A stretch of 64,000 nt of DNA from Dechloromonas sp. UBA6271. GTDB lineage: Bacteria; Pseudomonadota; Gammaproteobacteria; Burkholderiales; Rhodocyclaceae. Position 1 is the stretch's first letter; each line of letters begins with the position of its first letter. The position numbers and the translations under genes were made by a program. Below, piece after piece: positions 34,000-43,055 of the stretch. The stretch is taken from positions 1 through 64,000 of the forward strand of contig DJUX01000006.1 of NCBI GenBank assembly GCA_002440665.1. The letters run 5' to 3'. The notes under the pieces are model-generated. The model saw only the letters and a list, made by a program, of their open reading frames with translations, ran no database searches and was not told where the DNA came from.

Positions 34000-35673
34000 T
34001 CAGGCGGCCCGTTGCTCGCGGCTGGCTTCTTCCCGCGAGCGCTTGGCTTCGTCGAGCAGGTAGCGCTGGTAGTCGTCGAGGTCGCCGTCAAACGGCGCGA
34101 TGCCGCCGCGCGAGACCAGCCAGAATTCGTCGCACACTGCACGGAGCAGGGCGCGGTCGTGGCTGACCAGCATTACCGTGCCTTCGAACTCGTTGAGCGC
34201 GACACCGAGCGCTTCGCGGGTCGACAGGTCGAGGTGGTTGGTCGGTTCGTCGAGCAGCAGCAGGTTGGGGCGTTGCCAGACCAGCATGCACAGCACCAGG
34301 CGCGCCTTTTCGCCGCCGCTCATGGTGCCGACCGCCTGCTTGACCATCTCGCCGCCGAAATTGAAGGTGCCGAGGAAGTTGCGCAGTTCCTGCTCGCGCC
34401 CCGGCACATTGCTGCGGCCGGAGGCCATGGCTTCCTTGGCCAGCCGGACCATGTGTTCGAGCGGCGTGTCTTGCGGGCGCAGCACGTCGAGTTCCTGCTG
34501 GGCGAAGTAGCCGATGTTGAGGCCCTTGCCTTCGGTGACTTCGCCGCTGATCGCCTTGAGGTCGCGGGCGATGGTCTTGACCAGCGTGGACTTGCCCTGG
34601 CCGTTGGCGCCGAGGATGCCGATGCGCTGACCGGCCATCACCGAGCGGTTGATGCCGCGCACGATGACGGTCGGCGGCGTGCCTTCCGGTGCGTCTTCGG
34701 CGGGTGGGTAGCCGATGGCGACATCGACCATCGATAACATCGGATTGGGCAGGTTTTGCGGTTCCTGAAACTCGAAAGTGAATTCGGCATCGGCCAGCAC
34801 CGGCGCGATCTTCTCCATCCGTTCCAGCGCCTTGACCCGGCTCTGCGCCTGCTTGGCCTTGCTGGCCTTGGCCTTGAAGCGGTTGATGAAGGATTGCAGG
34901 TGGGCGATCTTGTCGGCCTGCTTGGCCATCGTCGCCTGTTGCAGCAGCATCTGCTCGGCGCGCATGTCCTCGAACTTGCTGTAATTGCCGCCGTAGCGGA
35001 CCAGCTTGGCGTTGTCGATGTGCAGCGTGACTTGCGTGATGGCGTCGAGAAATTCGCGGTCGTGGCTGATCATCACCAGCGTGCCCGGGTAGCGCTTGAG
35101 CCAGGCTTCGAGCCAGACGAGGGCGTCGAGGTCGAGGTGGTTGGTCGGTTCGTCGAGCAACAGGATATCGGACGGGCACATCAGTGCACGCGCCAGTTGC
35201 AGGCGCATGCGCCAGCCGCCGGAAAAGCTGTCGACCGGATTGTGCAGTTCCGAGACCTTGAAGCCGAGGCCGAGAATCAGCGATTGCGCGCGCGCTTCGG
35301 CGTCATGCTCGCCGGCGTCGTTGAGCGCCATGTAGGCTTCTGCCATGCGCATGCCGTCGTCGCTGGCCTCGGCGTCGTGCACCTCGTTGCGTGCGGCGAG
35401 CAGGGGCGTGTCGCCGTCGATGACGAAATCGGTCGCGCTCTGCGCGGTTTCGGGCATGTCCTGCGCCACCTGACCCATCCGCCATTGGCTGGGAATGAAA
35501 TAATCGCCGCCATCCTCGTGCAGCGTGCCGTTGAGCAGGCCGAACAGGGTGGACTTGCCGGCGCCATTGCGACCGACCAGGCCGACCTTTTCACCGGGGT
35601 TGATGGTGACCGAGGTCTTGTCCAGCAGCGTCTTGGTGCCACGGCGCAGGGTGACGTTCTTGAGGATGATCAT
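34000..35673 (-). CDS. ABC-F family ribosome-associated ATPase
   Basis: A 557-residue soluble protein with two ABC domains: GRNGAGKST with SGGWRMRLQLARAL, and GANGQGKST with SGGEKARLVL, each followed by LLLDEPTNHLD. The lysine-rich linker (INRFKAKASKAKQAQSRVKALERM region) is typical of ABC-F proteins, which bind the ribosomal E site. It is closest in layout to YheS-like members. No membrane segments are present, so it is not a transporter. Confidence 0.92.
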   Translation of the reverse strand: MIILKNVTLRRGTKTLLDKTSVTINPGEKVGLVGRNGAGKSTLFGLLNGTLHEDGGDYFIPSQWRMGQVAQDMPETAQSATDFVIDGDTPLLAARNEVHDAEASDDGMRMAEAYMALNDAGEHDAEARAQSLILGLGFKVSELHNPVDSFSGGWRMRLQLARALMCPSDILLLDEPTNHLDLDALVWLEAWLKRYPGTLVMISHDREFLDAITQVTLHIDNAKLVRYGGNYSKFEDMRAEQMLLQQATMAKQADKIAHLQSFINRFKAKASKAKQAQSRVKALERMEKIAPVLADAEFTFEFQEPQNLPNPMLSMVDVAIGYPPAEDAPEGTPPTVIVRGINRSVMAGQRIGILGANGQGKSTLVKTIARDLKAISGEVTEGKGLNIGYFAQQELDVLRPQDTPLEHMVRLAKEAMASGRSNVPGREQELRNFLGTFNFGGEMVKQAVGTMSGGEKARLVLCMLVWQRPNLLLLDEPTNHLDLSTREALGVALNEFEGTVMLVSHDRALLRAVCDEFWLVSRGGIAPFDGDLDDYQRYLLDEAKRSREEASREQRAA

Positions 35674-35751
35674 GTGCGGAACTTTCAGGGAAGACGCGCA
35701 TGATAGCCAGCTACAGGTCGCGCACCTACGGGTATTTGCAGGTTTGGCGGC

Positions 35752-35991
35752 TTAGACCGGGCCGCCGTTGTTGCGGCGCACCATATAGACGTACAGCGAC
35801 TCCACCCGCTCGCGTGCCCACGGCGTGCGGCGCAGGAATTTCAGGCTGGAGGCAACGCTCGGGTCGTGGGTAAAGCAGCGGATGTCGATCTGCCGCCCCA
35901 GTTCCTCCCAGCCGTAGTGCGCCTGCAAAGCGTTCAGGATCTGCTCGAGGGTGATGCCGTGGAGCGGGTTGTTCGGCTGGGTCGCGGTCAT
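35752..35991 (-). CDS. VF530 family DNA-binding protein (DUF2132)
   Basis: A 79-residue protein: NPLHGITLEQILNALQAHYGWEELG and DIRCFTHDPSVASSLKFLRRTPWAR are the conserved core of this family (core segment NPLHGITLEQIL). VF530 has a DNA-binding fold but no clear physiological role. Homology starts at ATG 35991, and a much longer open frame upstream is an artefact of antisense to dusC. Confidence 0.87.
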   Translation of the reverse strand: MTATQPNNPLHGITLEQILNALQAHYGWEELGRQIDIRCFTHDPSVASSLKFLRRTPWARERVESLYVYMVRRNNGGPV

Positions 35992-36039
35992 GGCGCGGAT
36001 TATAATGCGCGGCTGATCAGCGCCCGCCCCAGAATTCAC

Positions 36040-36999
36040 ATGTCCCGCATTCTTCTCGCCCCGATGGAAGGGCTCGCCGACAACCTGTTGCGCGGCGTGC
36101 TGACGGCCATCGGCGGCTACGACTGGGGTATCTGCGAGTTCGTCCGGGTGTCCGGCAACGTGTTGCCGGTCAAGACCTACGAGCGCATCTGCCCGGAACT
36201 GCTCAATGGCAGTCGCACTGCCGCCGGCACGCCGATGCGCGTGCAACTGCTCGGCTCGGACCCCTACCTCATGGCGGAGAATGCCCGCCGGCTGGTGACC
36301 CTGAATCCGGCTGGCGTCGACCTCAATTTCGGCTGCCCGGCGCCGACAGTCAACCGCCATCGCGGCGGTGCGGCATTGCTCGGCGAACCGGAACTGCTCA
36401 ACCGGATCGTCAGCGCCGTGCGCGCGGTGGTTCCGGTCGACGTCCCATTTACGGCAAAAATGCGCCTCGGCATCGACGATACCAGCCTGGCCGTCGACTG
36501 CGCACAGGCGCTGGCGGCCGGCGGCATCGACGAACTGATCGTGCACGGGCGGACCAAGCTCGACGGCTATCGCCCGCCAGCGCGCTGGGAATGGATCGAC
36601 AGGGTGCGTGCCGCCATCGACATCCCGCTGATCGCCAACGGCGAGGTGTGGACCGTGGAAGACTTCCGCAACTGCCAGCTGGCCACCGGCTGTGCCGACA
36701 TCATGCTCGGCCGCGGGGCGATTGCCGACCCGCTGCTGGCGCGGCGCGTACGCGGCGAGGAAACCGGCGGCTGGGCGGAAGTCGCCCCCGGCGTTGCCGC
36801 CTACTGGCTGGGCGTGCGCCGGAAAGTGGTGCCGGACCATGCTGGCGGGCGCATCAAGCAATGGCTGGCCCTGCTGCGCCGCAATTACCCGGAAGCCGAA
36901 GTGCTCTACCAGACGCTGCGGCCGATCAAGACAGCGCACGAAATCGATGCCGCGCTGATCGCCGCCGGCATACCTGGCGCACTGCCGCTCGCCGCATGA
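36040..36999 (+). CDS. dusC: tRNA-dihydrouridine(16) synthase
   Basis: An FMN-dependent enzyme reducing U16 in tRNA. 319 residues. LLAPMEGLADNLLR at the N-terminus, LNFGCPAPTVNRHRGGAALL with the catalytic Cys (landmark NFGCPAPTVN), and IVHGRTKLDGY are Dus motifs. A TATAAT at 36001-36006 may be its -10. It overlaps the methyltransferase gene by 4 bp. Confidence 0.92.
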   Translation: MSRILLAPMEGLADNLLRGVLTAIGGYDWGICEFVRVSGNVLPVKTYERICPELLNGSRTAAGTPMRVQLLGSDPYLMAENARRLVTLNPAGVDLNFGCPAPTVNRHRGGAALLGEPELLNRIVSAVRAVVPVDVPFTAKMRLGIDDTSLAVDCAQALAAGGIDELIVHGRTKLDGYRPPARWEWIDRVRAAIDIPLIANGEVWTVEDFRNCQLATGCADIMLGRGAIADPLLARRVRGEETGGWAEVAPGVAAYWLGVRRKVVPDHAGGRIKQWLALLRRNYPEAEVLYQTLRPIKTAHEIDAALIAAGIPGALPLAA

Positions 37000-37661
37000 G
37001 CGGAAATTCGCGTTTCATCAGCAGCGCGCAGGAGGGGCCGCATCGCGACCTCGAAGTACTCGTCCGCCGCCACATGGCGCATCCGTTCCGCAAGCCCATC
37101 CTCGACTACAACCGGGAAGCCTTCGCCGCCGCGCTGGCCGCCCGCGACGCCTGGCAGTCCGACGCGCCGCTGATTCTCGATGCCGGCTGCGGCGTCGGCT
37201 GGAGCACGCAGCGCATCGCTGAGCTGTACCCCGAGCATTTTGTTTTTGGCATCGATCAGTCGATTGACCGCATCAGTCGCGGTCGACCGCTCCCAATGCC
37301 CAAAAATGCCCGGCTGATCCGCGCCGAGCTGGTCGATTTCTGGCGCCTGCTCGCGGAAAGCGGCATCCGCCTCGCCCGCCACTACAACCTCTACCCGAAC
37401 CCGTGGCCGAAAATCGGCCATCTCGCCCGGCGCTGGCAAGGTCACGCCGTGTTTCCGGTGTGGCGCGAACTGGGCGGCGAACTCGAATGCCGCAGCAACT
37501 GGCGCATCTACATCGAGGAAATGGCACAAGCCCTGATCCTGCTGACCGGCCAGTCGGTCGCCGCCGAACCGTGGCAGACCGACGACCCGATGACGCCCTT
37601 CGAGAAGAAATACCTCGCCTCCGGCCACGAACTGTGGCGCTGCCGGGTCAGCCTGCCATGA
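36996..37661 (+). CDS. TrmB-like tRNA (guanine-N7)-methyltransferase
   Basis: A 221-residue SAM methyltransferase. LDAGCGVGWST is the SAM motif and YNLYPNPWPKIGHLARRW corresponds to the FPDPWxKxRHxKRR motif of TrmB, with changed residues. It therefore belongs to a TrmB-like branch and may not be the main m7G46 enzyme. It overlaps both dusC and the next gene, so the three are translated together. Confidence 0.82.
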   Translation: MSGNSRFISSAQEGPHRDLEVLVRRHMAHPFRKPILDYNREAFAAALAARDAWQSDAPLILDAGCGVGWSTQRIAELYPEHFVFGIDQSIDRISRGRPLPMPKNARLIRAELVDFWRLLAESGIRLARHYNLYPNPWPKIGHLARRWQGHAVFPVWRELGGELECRSNWRIYIEEMAQALILLTGQSVAAEPWQTDDPMTPFEKKYLASGHELWRCRVSLP

Positions 37662-37972
37662 ACGTCTGCCAGACCTGCGGCGCCTGCTGCGCCAGCTTTC
37701 GGGTCGATTTTCACCCCGCGGAACTGGCCGGTGGCGCTTTCGCCTGGGGGGCGGGGGTGCCCAGGGAAATGACCGTTCCGGTCACGCCGGCCATCGTCCG
37801 CATGGCCGGCACCGATGCAACCGAGCCGCGCTGCGTGGGACTGGCCGGAGAAATCGGAAAAATCGTGAATTGCACCATTTACGACGGTCGACCGTCGCCA
37901 TGCCGGGAGTTCGATACCGAACATTCCGCCTGCAACCGGGCGCGGCAACGGTGCGGGTTGGCGCCCCTGTAA
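37658..37972 (+). CDS. YkgJ-family cysteine-cluster protein
   Basis: A 104-residue metal-binding protein: CQTCGACC at the N-terminus, CTIYDGRPSPCREF in the middle and further Cys residues at the end. YkgJ proteins are predicted to bind iron or zinc; function is unknown. The ATG overlaps the methyltransferase stop (ATGA). Confidence 0.87.
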   Translation: MNVCQTCGACCASFRVDFHPAELAGGAFAWGAGVPREMTVPVTPAIVRMAGTDATEPRCVGLAGEIGKIVNCTIYDGRPSPCREFDTEHSACNRARQRCGLAPL

Positions 37973-38025
37973 TTCTCCTGGTATTCATCCGGGTGTCAGC
38001 GTCGTGGTGCTAGACAAAGACTGCT

Positions 38026-38037
38026 TGTACATGTACA
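38026..38037. promoter_or_regulatory. yefM-yoeB operator (TGTACA repeats)
   Basis: TGTACATGTACA, with another half site (CGTACA) at 38044-38049. TGTACA is the core recognised by YefM in E. coli, and the site lies 29 bp upstream of yefM, so autorepression is likely. Confidence 0.72.
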
Positions 38038-38065
38038 TTAAAACGTACATAAAAGGAGCCTTGCC

Positions 38066-38317
38066 ATGGATGCAATCACCTACACCACTATTCGCGCCAA
38101 CCTTGCTAGCGCGATGGATCGCGTCTGCAACGACCACGAAGCCCTGATTATCACGCGCAACGGAGAGCAGTCGGTCGTCATGCTCTCGCTCGAAGACTAC
38201 AAAGCGCTGGAAGAAACCGCCTACCTCCTGCGCACCCCCGCCAACGCCCGGCGCCTTCTCGCAGCCGCCGCACAATTGAATACAGGCAAGGGCGTCGAGC
38301 GGACGCTGGATCGATGA
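38066..38317 (+). CDS. yefM: YefM-family antitoxin
   Basis: An 83-residue Phd/YefM antitoxin: MDAITYTTIRANLASAMDRV and ALIITRNGEQSVVMLSLEDY are typical. AAAAGGAG precedes the ATG. It binds DNA through its N-terminus and neutralises YoeB through its C-terminal tail; the genes overlap by 4 bp. Confidence 0.93.
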   Translation: MDAITYTTIRANLASAMDRVCNDHEALIITRNGEQSVVMLSLEDYKALEETAYLLRTPANARRLLAAAAQLNTGKGVERTLDR

Positions 38318-38577
38318 AGCTGATCTTCGCCGACGAGGCGTGGGAAGACTATTTGTATTGGCAGAAGCACGACAAACGGATGGTCGAACGGATCAACAAG
38401 CTGATACGTGAGACGCAGCGCGAACCCTTTGCCGGTGTCGGCAAACCGGAGCCGTTGAAGCATGCCCTTTCCGGGTTCTGGTCACGCCGGATCACAGACG
38501 AGCATCGCATGGTTTATCGCTTAGATGGGGAAGCGCTACAGATTGCCCAGTTACGCTTTCATTACCGAGACGCCTGA
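38314..38577 (+). CDS. yoeB: YoeB-family mRNA interferase toxin
   Basis: An 87-residue RelE-fold toxin that cleaves ribosome-bound mRNA. LIFADEAWEDYLYWQ, HALSGFWSRRITDEHRMVYR and the terminal FHYRD with the catalytic His-Tyr are present, so it looks intact. Confidence 0.93.
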   Translation: MKLIFADEAWEDYLYWQKHDKRMVERINKLIRETQREPFAGVGKPEPLKHALSGFWSRRITDEHRMVYRLDGEALQIAQLRFHYRDA

Positions 38578-38717
38578 GCTTTGAGTTCAGCGGATTACCG
38601 CAAGTGGCGCGAAGCGTGACATTGAGCCTGAAGATCATCTAGCCGGCCACCCGCCGCCGCAGTTGCGGCGGGGTTAAAGTGAGTTTGCGAACTTGCGATA
38701 ACCATCGGAGGCCGGAA

Positions 38718-39731
38718 ATGAAATATAGCGGAATTGATCTTCATTCGAACAACAGCGTGGTGACGGTAATGGATGACAACGACCGGGTGGTTGCGGAGAA
38801 GCGGCTGCCCAATGATCTCGCCAAAATCATTGGGTTTCTGTCGCCCTGGCGTGAGGAACTGACTGGGGTTGTCGTCGAATCCACCTATAACTGGTACTGG
38901 CTGGTGGATGGCTTGCAGGAAGCAGGGTTCGTGGTGAAGCGGGCCAATACGGGAGCCATCAAGAAATACGATGGTCTCAAGCACAGTGGCGACGAAGCCG
39001 ATGCTCGCCATTTGGCGCATCTGCTTCGCTTGGGCATTCTGCCCACCGGCACCATTCTGCCACCCGAGCACCGGGCGATCCGTGACCTGGCCAGAAAGCG
39101 CATGCAACTGGTACGTAGTCGCACCAGTCACATTCTGGCGATCGAGAACATCATGGCGCGTCAGCAAGCAGTGAAAATCACCAGCAACATCATCAAGCGC
39201 CTGACTGCGGAAGGCGTCGAACAGATGGGGCTCCCGGCCGATGTCAGCCTGGCGATACAGAGCAACCTTGCGGTCATCATCACGCTGGGTGCGCAGATTG
39301 ACCTTCTTGAAAAGCGTCTGCAAGAAAGCGTCGGTGAACGACCGGACTACGTACTGCTGTCCAGCGTTCCCGGCATTGGCCGCATTCTCGCCACCATCAT
39401 CTTGCTCGAAACGGGATCCATCGACCGCTTTGCCGCCGTCGGCAACTTTGCCTCGTATGCGCGTTGCGTCGACAGCCAGCACACGAGCAACGGCAAGAAA
39501 AAAGGCGAGGGCAACACCAGGAACGGCAACAAGTATCTGGCGTGGGCTTTTGTCGAAGCGGCGAACTTTGCGCTGCGCTTCTGCCCCGAAGCCAAGCGTT
39601 TCTACGAGCGCAAGAAAGCCAGGACAAACACCGTGGTAGCAATCAAGGCGCTGGCCCACAAGTTGGCGCGAGCGTGCTTCCATATTTTGAAGGAGCGCAA
39701 ACCCTTTGATGTGACGCGCTGCTTTGCCTGA
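38718..39731 (+). CDS. IS110-family transposase (DEDD recombinase)
   Basis: A 337-residue intact transposase. GIDLHSNNSVVTVMDDNDR is the RuvC-like DEDD N-terminal domain, and SVPGIGRILATIILLETGS with the downstream TRNGNKYLAWAFVEAA region is the Transposase_20 domain with its Ser nucleophile area. The ATG at 38718 follows GGAAATG. IS110 enzymes are guided by an element-encoded bridge (seek) RNA. Confidence 0.92.
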   Translation: MKYSGIDLHSNNSVVTVMDDNDRVVAEKRLPNDLAKIIGFLSPWREELTGVVVESTYNWYWLVDGLQEAGFVVKRANTGAIKKYDGLKHSGDEADARHLAHLLRLGILPTGTILPPEHRAIRDLARKRMQLVRSRTSHILAIENIMARQQAVKITSNIIKRLTAEGVEQMGLPADVSLAIQSNLAVIITLGAQIDLLEKRLQESVGERPDYVLLSSVPGIGRILATIILLETGSIDRFAAVGNFASYARCVDSQHTSNGKKKGEGNTRNGNKYLAWAFVEAANFALRFCPEAKRFYERKKARTNTVVAIKALAHKLARACFHILKERKPFDVTRCFA

Positions 39732-40106
39732 GTCACGACGGCGGCGGCAAGCCCGGCAAGGGGCCTGGACGACGAGCCACGAGCCTGAATGGGATGCCGT
39801 TCGCTGTCACCCGAGCAGTAAAGCGGATCGCCTGTAACGTGAGCCAGCCAGGGGTTGGCGCCGGGAAGCCGGCAGCCACGAGTCTGTGAAATCCATTGGA
39901 CACGAAGCGGCACCAATGTTCTTCTGGGGCGGCCAAGCCGCCAGGGCGAAGGCAGAGCATCGCTGATCGCTTGATCCTGATGGGTGGCTGGCGCGATTCG
40001 TTCGCAGCCATACTTTGAAGATACGGACGCGGTCAGCGATTGCGAGGGGGGTAGAGAAGTAAAAAGACTGGCGGCTTGCGCCGCCATGGGATTGTTTACT
40101 CGCTTG
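39732..40106 (+). ncRNA. Candidate bridge/seekRNA region of the IS110 element
   Basis: This non-coding end has no plausible gene but many short GC-rich inverted repeats, for example GGCGGC-TTGC-GCCGCC near 40070-40085 and GCCGGGAAGCCGGC near 39858. In IS1111-type elements the guide RNA is encoded downstream of the transposase, in this position. The RNA ends and loops cannot be fixed by eye. Confidence 0.5.
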
Positions 40107-40339
40107 ACACAGGCCGACTAATGGGCGGCCCCTTTGATGCTGTGCCTTTGATGTTGCACAGCCATTGTTGCAGCATCATCTTCGCTGCTTTGAGCCCATT
40201 TTCCAGCGATTTCAAGCAATAAATGCGTCATGACATTCGAGTGCAAAGACACCGCCCCTCTGTCATGCCGTGTAATTGATCAAAAAGTGCAGATATCATT
40301 CTCATTTTCGGCACCACATTGATTGGAGGGCCAAGAAAC
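40107..40339. other. Non-coding spacer right of the IS110 element
   Basis: No supported gene. A minus-strand 37-codon frame (40118-40231) lacks a ribosome site. The DNA becomes AT-richer towards the zinc-ribbon gene. It may hold a remnant of an older insertion. Confidence 0.35.
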
Positions 40340-40909
40340 ATGGCTAGAGAATTGAAAGCATTTAGTTTGCGAGGTGAGGTCGTGCTGTTCGACCCCGATA
40401 TGCAAATCCCAAACTGCGTTCATATGTTCTTGTGGAACACCGAAGAACGGGAGGTAGATTGCTATCTGAGCACATTTATCACCTCAACCCTCGAATCTGA
40501 ACCGAACGATTCGTCGCAACTTCAAGCCTACCTATCTACCTATCTCGCATGGAAAGACAAGTATCTTGCAGACTGGTTAGCTACGAAGAGACCGTATTAC
40601 GCTTCTAGAGCCAAAGAGGCAGCAGATGAAGAGGCCAAGAAAATAGAACGGGAAAAGAACCTTGAGACACTTCGGACAGCCTCCTCTCTTGCGGGTCAAG
40701 AACTGGCGGAACGTCACATGGATCTTGTGATTAAGTCTGGCAAGCCTTACAGGGGACTGAGCCGGCCTACTGGGGGCTGGCGAAGACGGGTTACTCATTG
40801 CTACGCTTGCCATGCCCATCTCGACAACTCCAGTGATGTGGAGTGCGTTTCTTGTGGTTGGATTCTTTGCCACTGTGGGGCTTGTGGATGCGGCTATCTT
40901 GGTTATTAA
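40340..40909 (+). CDS. Unrecognised protein with C-terminal Cys-rich ribbon
   Basis: A 189-residue protein I cannot assign. ATG 40340 has GGAGGG about 12 nt upstream. The N-terminal half (LRGEVVLFDPDMQIPN, VHMFLWNTEEREVDCYL) looks like a mixed alpha/beta domain; a charged helix (KEAADEEAKKIEREKNLETL) follows, and the end has Cys pairs CYACH, CVSC, CHCGACGCG like a double zinc ribbon. Base composition is lower in GC than neighbours, and it sits just beyond the IS110 element, so it is probably accessory DNA. Confidence 0.6.
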   Translation: MARELKAFSLRGEVVLFDPDMQIPNCVHMFLWNTEEREVDCYLSTFITSTLESEPNDSSQLQAYLSTYLAWKDKYLADWLATKRPYYASRAKEAADEEAKKIEREKNLETLRTASSLAGQELAERHMDLVIKSGKPYRGLSRPTGGWRRRVTHCYACHAHLDNSSDVECVSCGWILCHCGACGCGYLGY

Positions 40910-41036
40910 TGAACAACGATTCTTGTCGCGACTGTCGGCTAGAGGTCTAGCCGAGGGAAGGTTTCAGCGCATAACAGTCAGATATTGTTTAGCGTTGTTC
41001 CATGGCCGAAAGCGGGTCGCGGCGGCAATTCCAAAT

Positions 41037-42209
41037 TTACTTGGATAGACTCCGCATCGCCCGCTCCAGCCCATCAATGGTCAGCGGAAACATTCGCTTG
41101 CCGACCAACTGTTCGATCATCCCAATCGACGGCGTGTAGCTCCAATGCGCTTCCGGCAGCGGGTTGAGCCAGGCGGCGTGGGGCCAGGTGGCGAGCAGGC
41201 GTTCCAGCCAGACGACGCCGGCTTCCTCGTTCCAGTGTTCGACACTGCCGCCGGGGCGGGCGATTTCGTAGGGGCTCATGCTGGCGTCGCCGACGAAAAC
41301 CAGCTTGTAGTCGGGACCGTAGGTGTGGATGACGTCCCAGGTCGACAGCTTTTCGCCGTGGCGCCGACGATTGTCTTTCCACACCCCTTCATAGACGCAG
41401 TTGTGGAAATAGAAATGTTCGAGATGCTTGAACTCGGCGCGGGCGGCGGAGAACAGTTCCTCGCAGGCCTGGATGTGGTCGTCCATCGAGCCACCGATGT
41501 CGAGGAAGAGCAGGACCTTGACGGCGTTGTGGCGCTCCGGCCTCAGGTGCAGGTCGAGCCAGCCGCCGTTGCGGGCGGTACCGGCGATGGTACCGTCGAG
41601 GTCGAGTTCGGTGGCGGCGCCCTTGCGGGCAAAGCGGCGCAGCCGACGCAGCGCGACCTTGATGTTGCGCACGCCGAGATCGACGGTGTCATCGAGATTG
41701 CGAAACTCGCGCTGATCCCAGACCTTGATGGCCGTGCGATTGCCCACCGATTCGCCGCCGATGCGCACGCCTTCCGGGTTGTAGCCGCCATGGCCGTAGG
41801 GCGAGGTGCCGGCGGTGCCGATCCACTTGCTGCCGCCCGAATGGCGCTCCTTCTGCTCGGCCAGGCGTTCCTTCAATTGCTCGAAAATCTTCTCGTAGCT
41901 GAGTTTCTGCAGCTTGAGCCGGTCGGCTTCCGAGAGGTGGCGGCGCGCCGCCAGTTCCAGCCATTCTTCCGGCACGTCCGGCGCGAAGCCGGGCAGGTCT
42001 TCGATGCCACGAAAGTATTCGCCGAAGGCGCGGTCGAAACGGTCGTAAAGCGCTTCGTCCTTGACCAGGATGGTGCGCGACAGGAGATAGAAATCATCGA
42101 GGCTGGCGCTGACCAGTCGCGCTTCCAGCGCTTCGAGCAGGGCCAGCAGCTCGTTGGTGGACACGGGAAGCTGGCGGGCCTTCAGGTGCAGGAAGAAATC
42201 GACCAGCAT
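41037..42209 (-). CDS. VWA-domain protein (CoxE-like) partner of MoxR
   Basis: A 390-residue cytoplasmic protein. The N-terminal half is CoxE-like and the C-terminal half is a von Willebrand A domain with metal-site motif DIGGSMDDH. KVLLFLDIGGSM and KLVFVGDASMSPYEI belong to the fold. It starts immediately after the MoxR ATPase gene. MoxR-VWA pairs act as chaperones inserting metals or activating enzymes; the client is not evident. Confidence 0.87.
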   Translation of the reverse strand: MLVDFFLHLKARQLPVSTNELLALLEALEARLVSASLDDFYLLSRTILVKDEALYDRFDRAFGEYFRGIEDLPGFAPDVPEEWLELAARRHLSEADRLKLQKLSYEKIFEQLKERLAEQKERHSGGSKWIGTAGTSPYGHGGYNPEGVRIGGESVGNRTAIKVWDQREFRNLDDTVDLGVRNIKVALRRLRRFARKGAATELDLDGTIAGTARNGGWLDLHLRPERHNAVKVLLFLDIGGSMDDHIQACEELFSAARAEFKHLEHFYFHNCVYEGVWKDNRRRHGEKLSTWDVIHTYGPDYKLVFVGDASMSPYEIARPGGSVEHWNEEAGVVWLERLLATWPHAAWLNPLPEAHWSYTPSIGMIEQLVGKRMFPLTIDGLERAMRSLSK

Positions 42210-43055
42210 TTACGGTTGCTTGCGGCGCGCCATGAAAGCGAGGCGTTCAAAGAGATGCACGTCCTGTTCGTTCTTGAGCAGGGCGCCATGCAGCGGCGGA
42301 ATGGCGTCCTTTGCCTCTTTGGCGCGCAGGGCTTCGGGCGGGATGTCCTCGGCCAGCAGCAGTTTGAGCCAGTCGATCAGCTCGCTGGTCGACGGCTTCT
42401 TCTTGAGGCCGGGGACATCGCGCAGGTCGAAAAAGACTTCGAGCGCTTCCTTGAGCAGCTCGTGTTTGAGCACTGGGAAATGCACGCCGACGATGCGCTG
42501 CATCGTCTCCTTGTCCGGGAACTTGATGTAGTGGAAGAAGCAGCGGCGCAGGAAGGCGTCGGGCAGCTCCTTTTCATTGTTGGAGGTGATGATGATCAGC
42601 GGCCGGTGTTTGGCCTTGATCGTGCGGTGCAGCTCGTAGCAATGGAATTCCATGCGGTCGAGCTCGCGCAGCAGGTCGTTGGGGAATTCGATGTCGGCCT
42701 TGTCGATTTCGTCGATGAGTACCACTGACGGTTCGTCGCACTCGAAGGCCTGCCACAGCACGCCATGCACGATGTAGTGCCCAATGTCCTCGACACGCGG
42801 GTCGCCGAGCTGCGAATCACGCAGGCGGGAAACGGCGTCGTATTCGTAAAGGCCTTGCTGGGCCTTGGTCGTTGATTTGATGTGCCACTGGAACAGCGGC
42901 ATGCCGAGGGCGCGGGCGACTTCCTCGGCGAGCAGCGTCTTGCCGGTGCCCGGCTCACCCTTGATGAGCAGCGGGCGTTGCAGGGCGACGGCGGCGTTGA
43001 CCGCCAGCGTCAGGTCGCGGGTGGCGACGTAGGTATCGGTGCCTTGAAATTTCAT
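42210..43055 (-). CDS. MoxR-family AAA+ ATPase
   Basis: A 281-residue ATPase from ATG 43055: GEPGTGKTLLAEEVA is Walker A, VVLIDEIDKAD Walker B and IITSNNEKELPDAFLRRC sensor 1/arginine finger region. An in-frame extension to 43223 crosses probable promoter DNA and was rejected. It works with the VWA protein encoded next. Confidence 0.9.
   Translation of the reverse strand: MKFQGTDTYVATRDLTLAVNAAVALQRPLLIKGEPGTGKTLLAEEVARALGMPLFQWHIKSTTKAQQGLYEYDAVSRLRDSQLGDPRVEDIGHYIVHGVLWQAFECDEPSVVLIDEIDKADIEFPNDLLRELDRMEFHCYELHRTIKAKHRPLIIITSNNEKELPDAFLRRCFFHYIKFPDKETMQRIVGVHFPVLKHELLKEALEVFFDLRDVPGLKKKPSTSELIDWLKLLLAEDIPPEALRAKEAKDAIPPLHGALLKNEQDVHLFERLAFMARRKQP

Larger units (their letters stand above)
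38671..40106 (+). mobile_element. IS110-family element, IS1111-like layout
   Basis: Contains one transposase gene near its left end and about 375 bp of non-coding DNA on the right. A candidate subterminal inverted pair is AAGTGAGT (38677-38684) and ACTCGCTT (40098-40105), 7 of 8 matching. IS1111-type elements have this asymmetry, small subterminal repeats and no target duplication. The left junction sits against a GC hairpin (38651-38669, CCGCCGC-N-GCGGCGG), a plausible target. End points are estimates. Confidence 0.65.

Noticed and set aside
39602..40087. A minus-strand 161-codon frame over the IS110 non-coding end
   Set aside because: It crosses the transposase end and has no family match; structured non-coding DNA is the better reading.
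40118..40231. A 37-codon minus-strand gene
   Set aside because: No ribosome site and no similarity that I recognise; it may be part of an old insertion.
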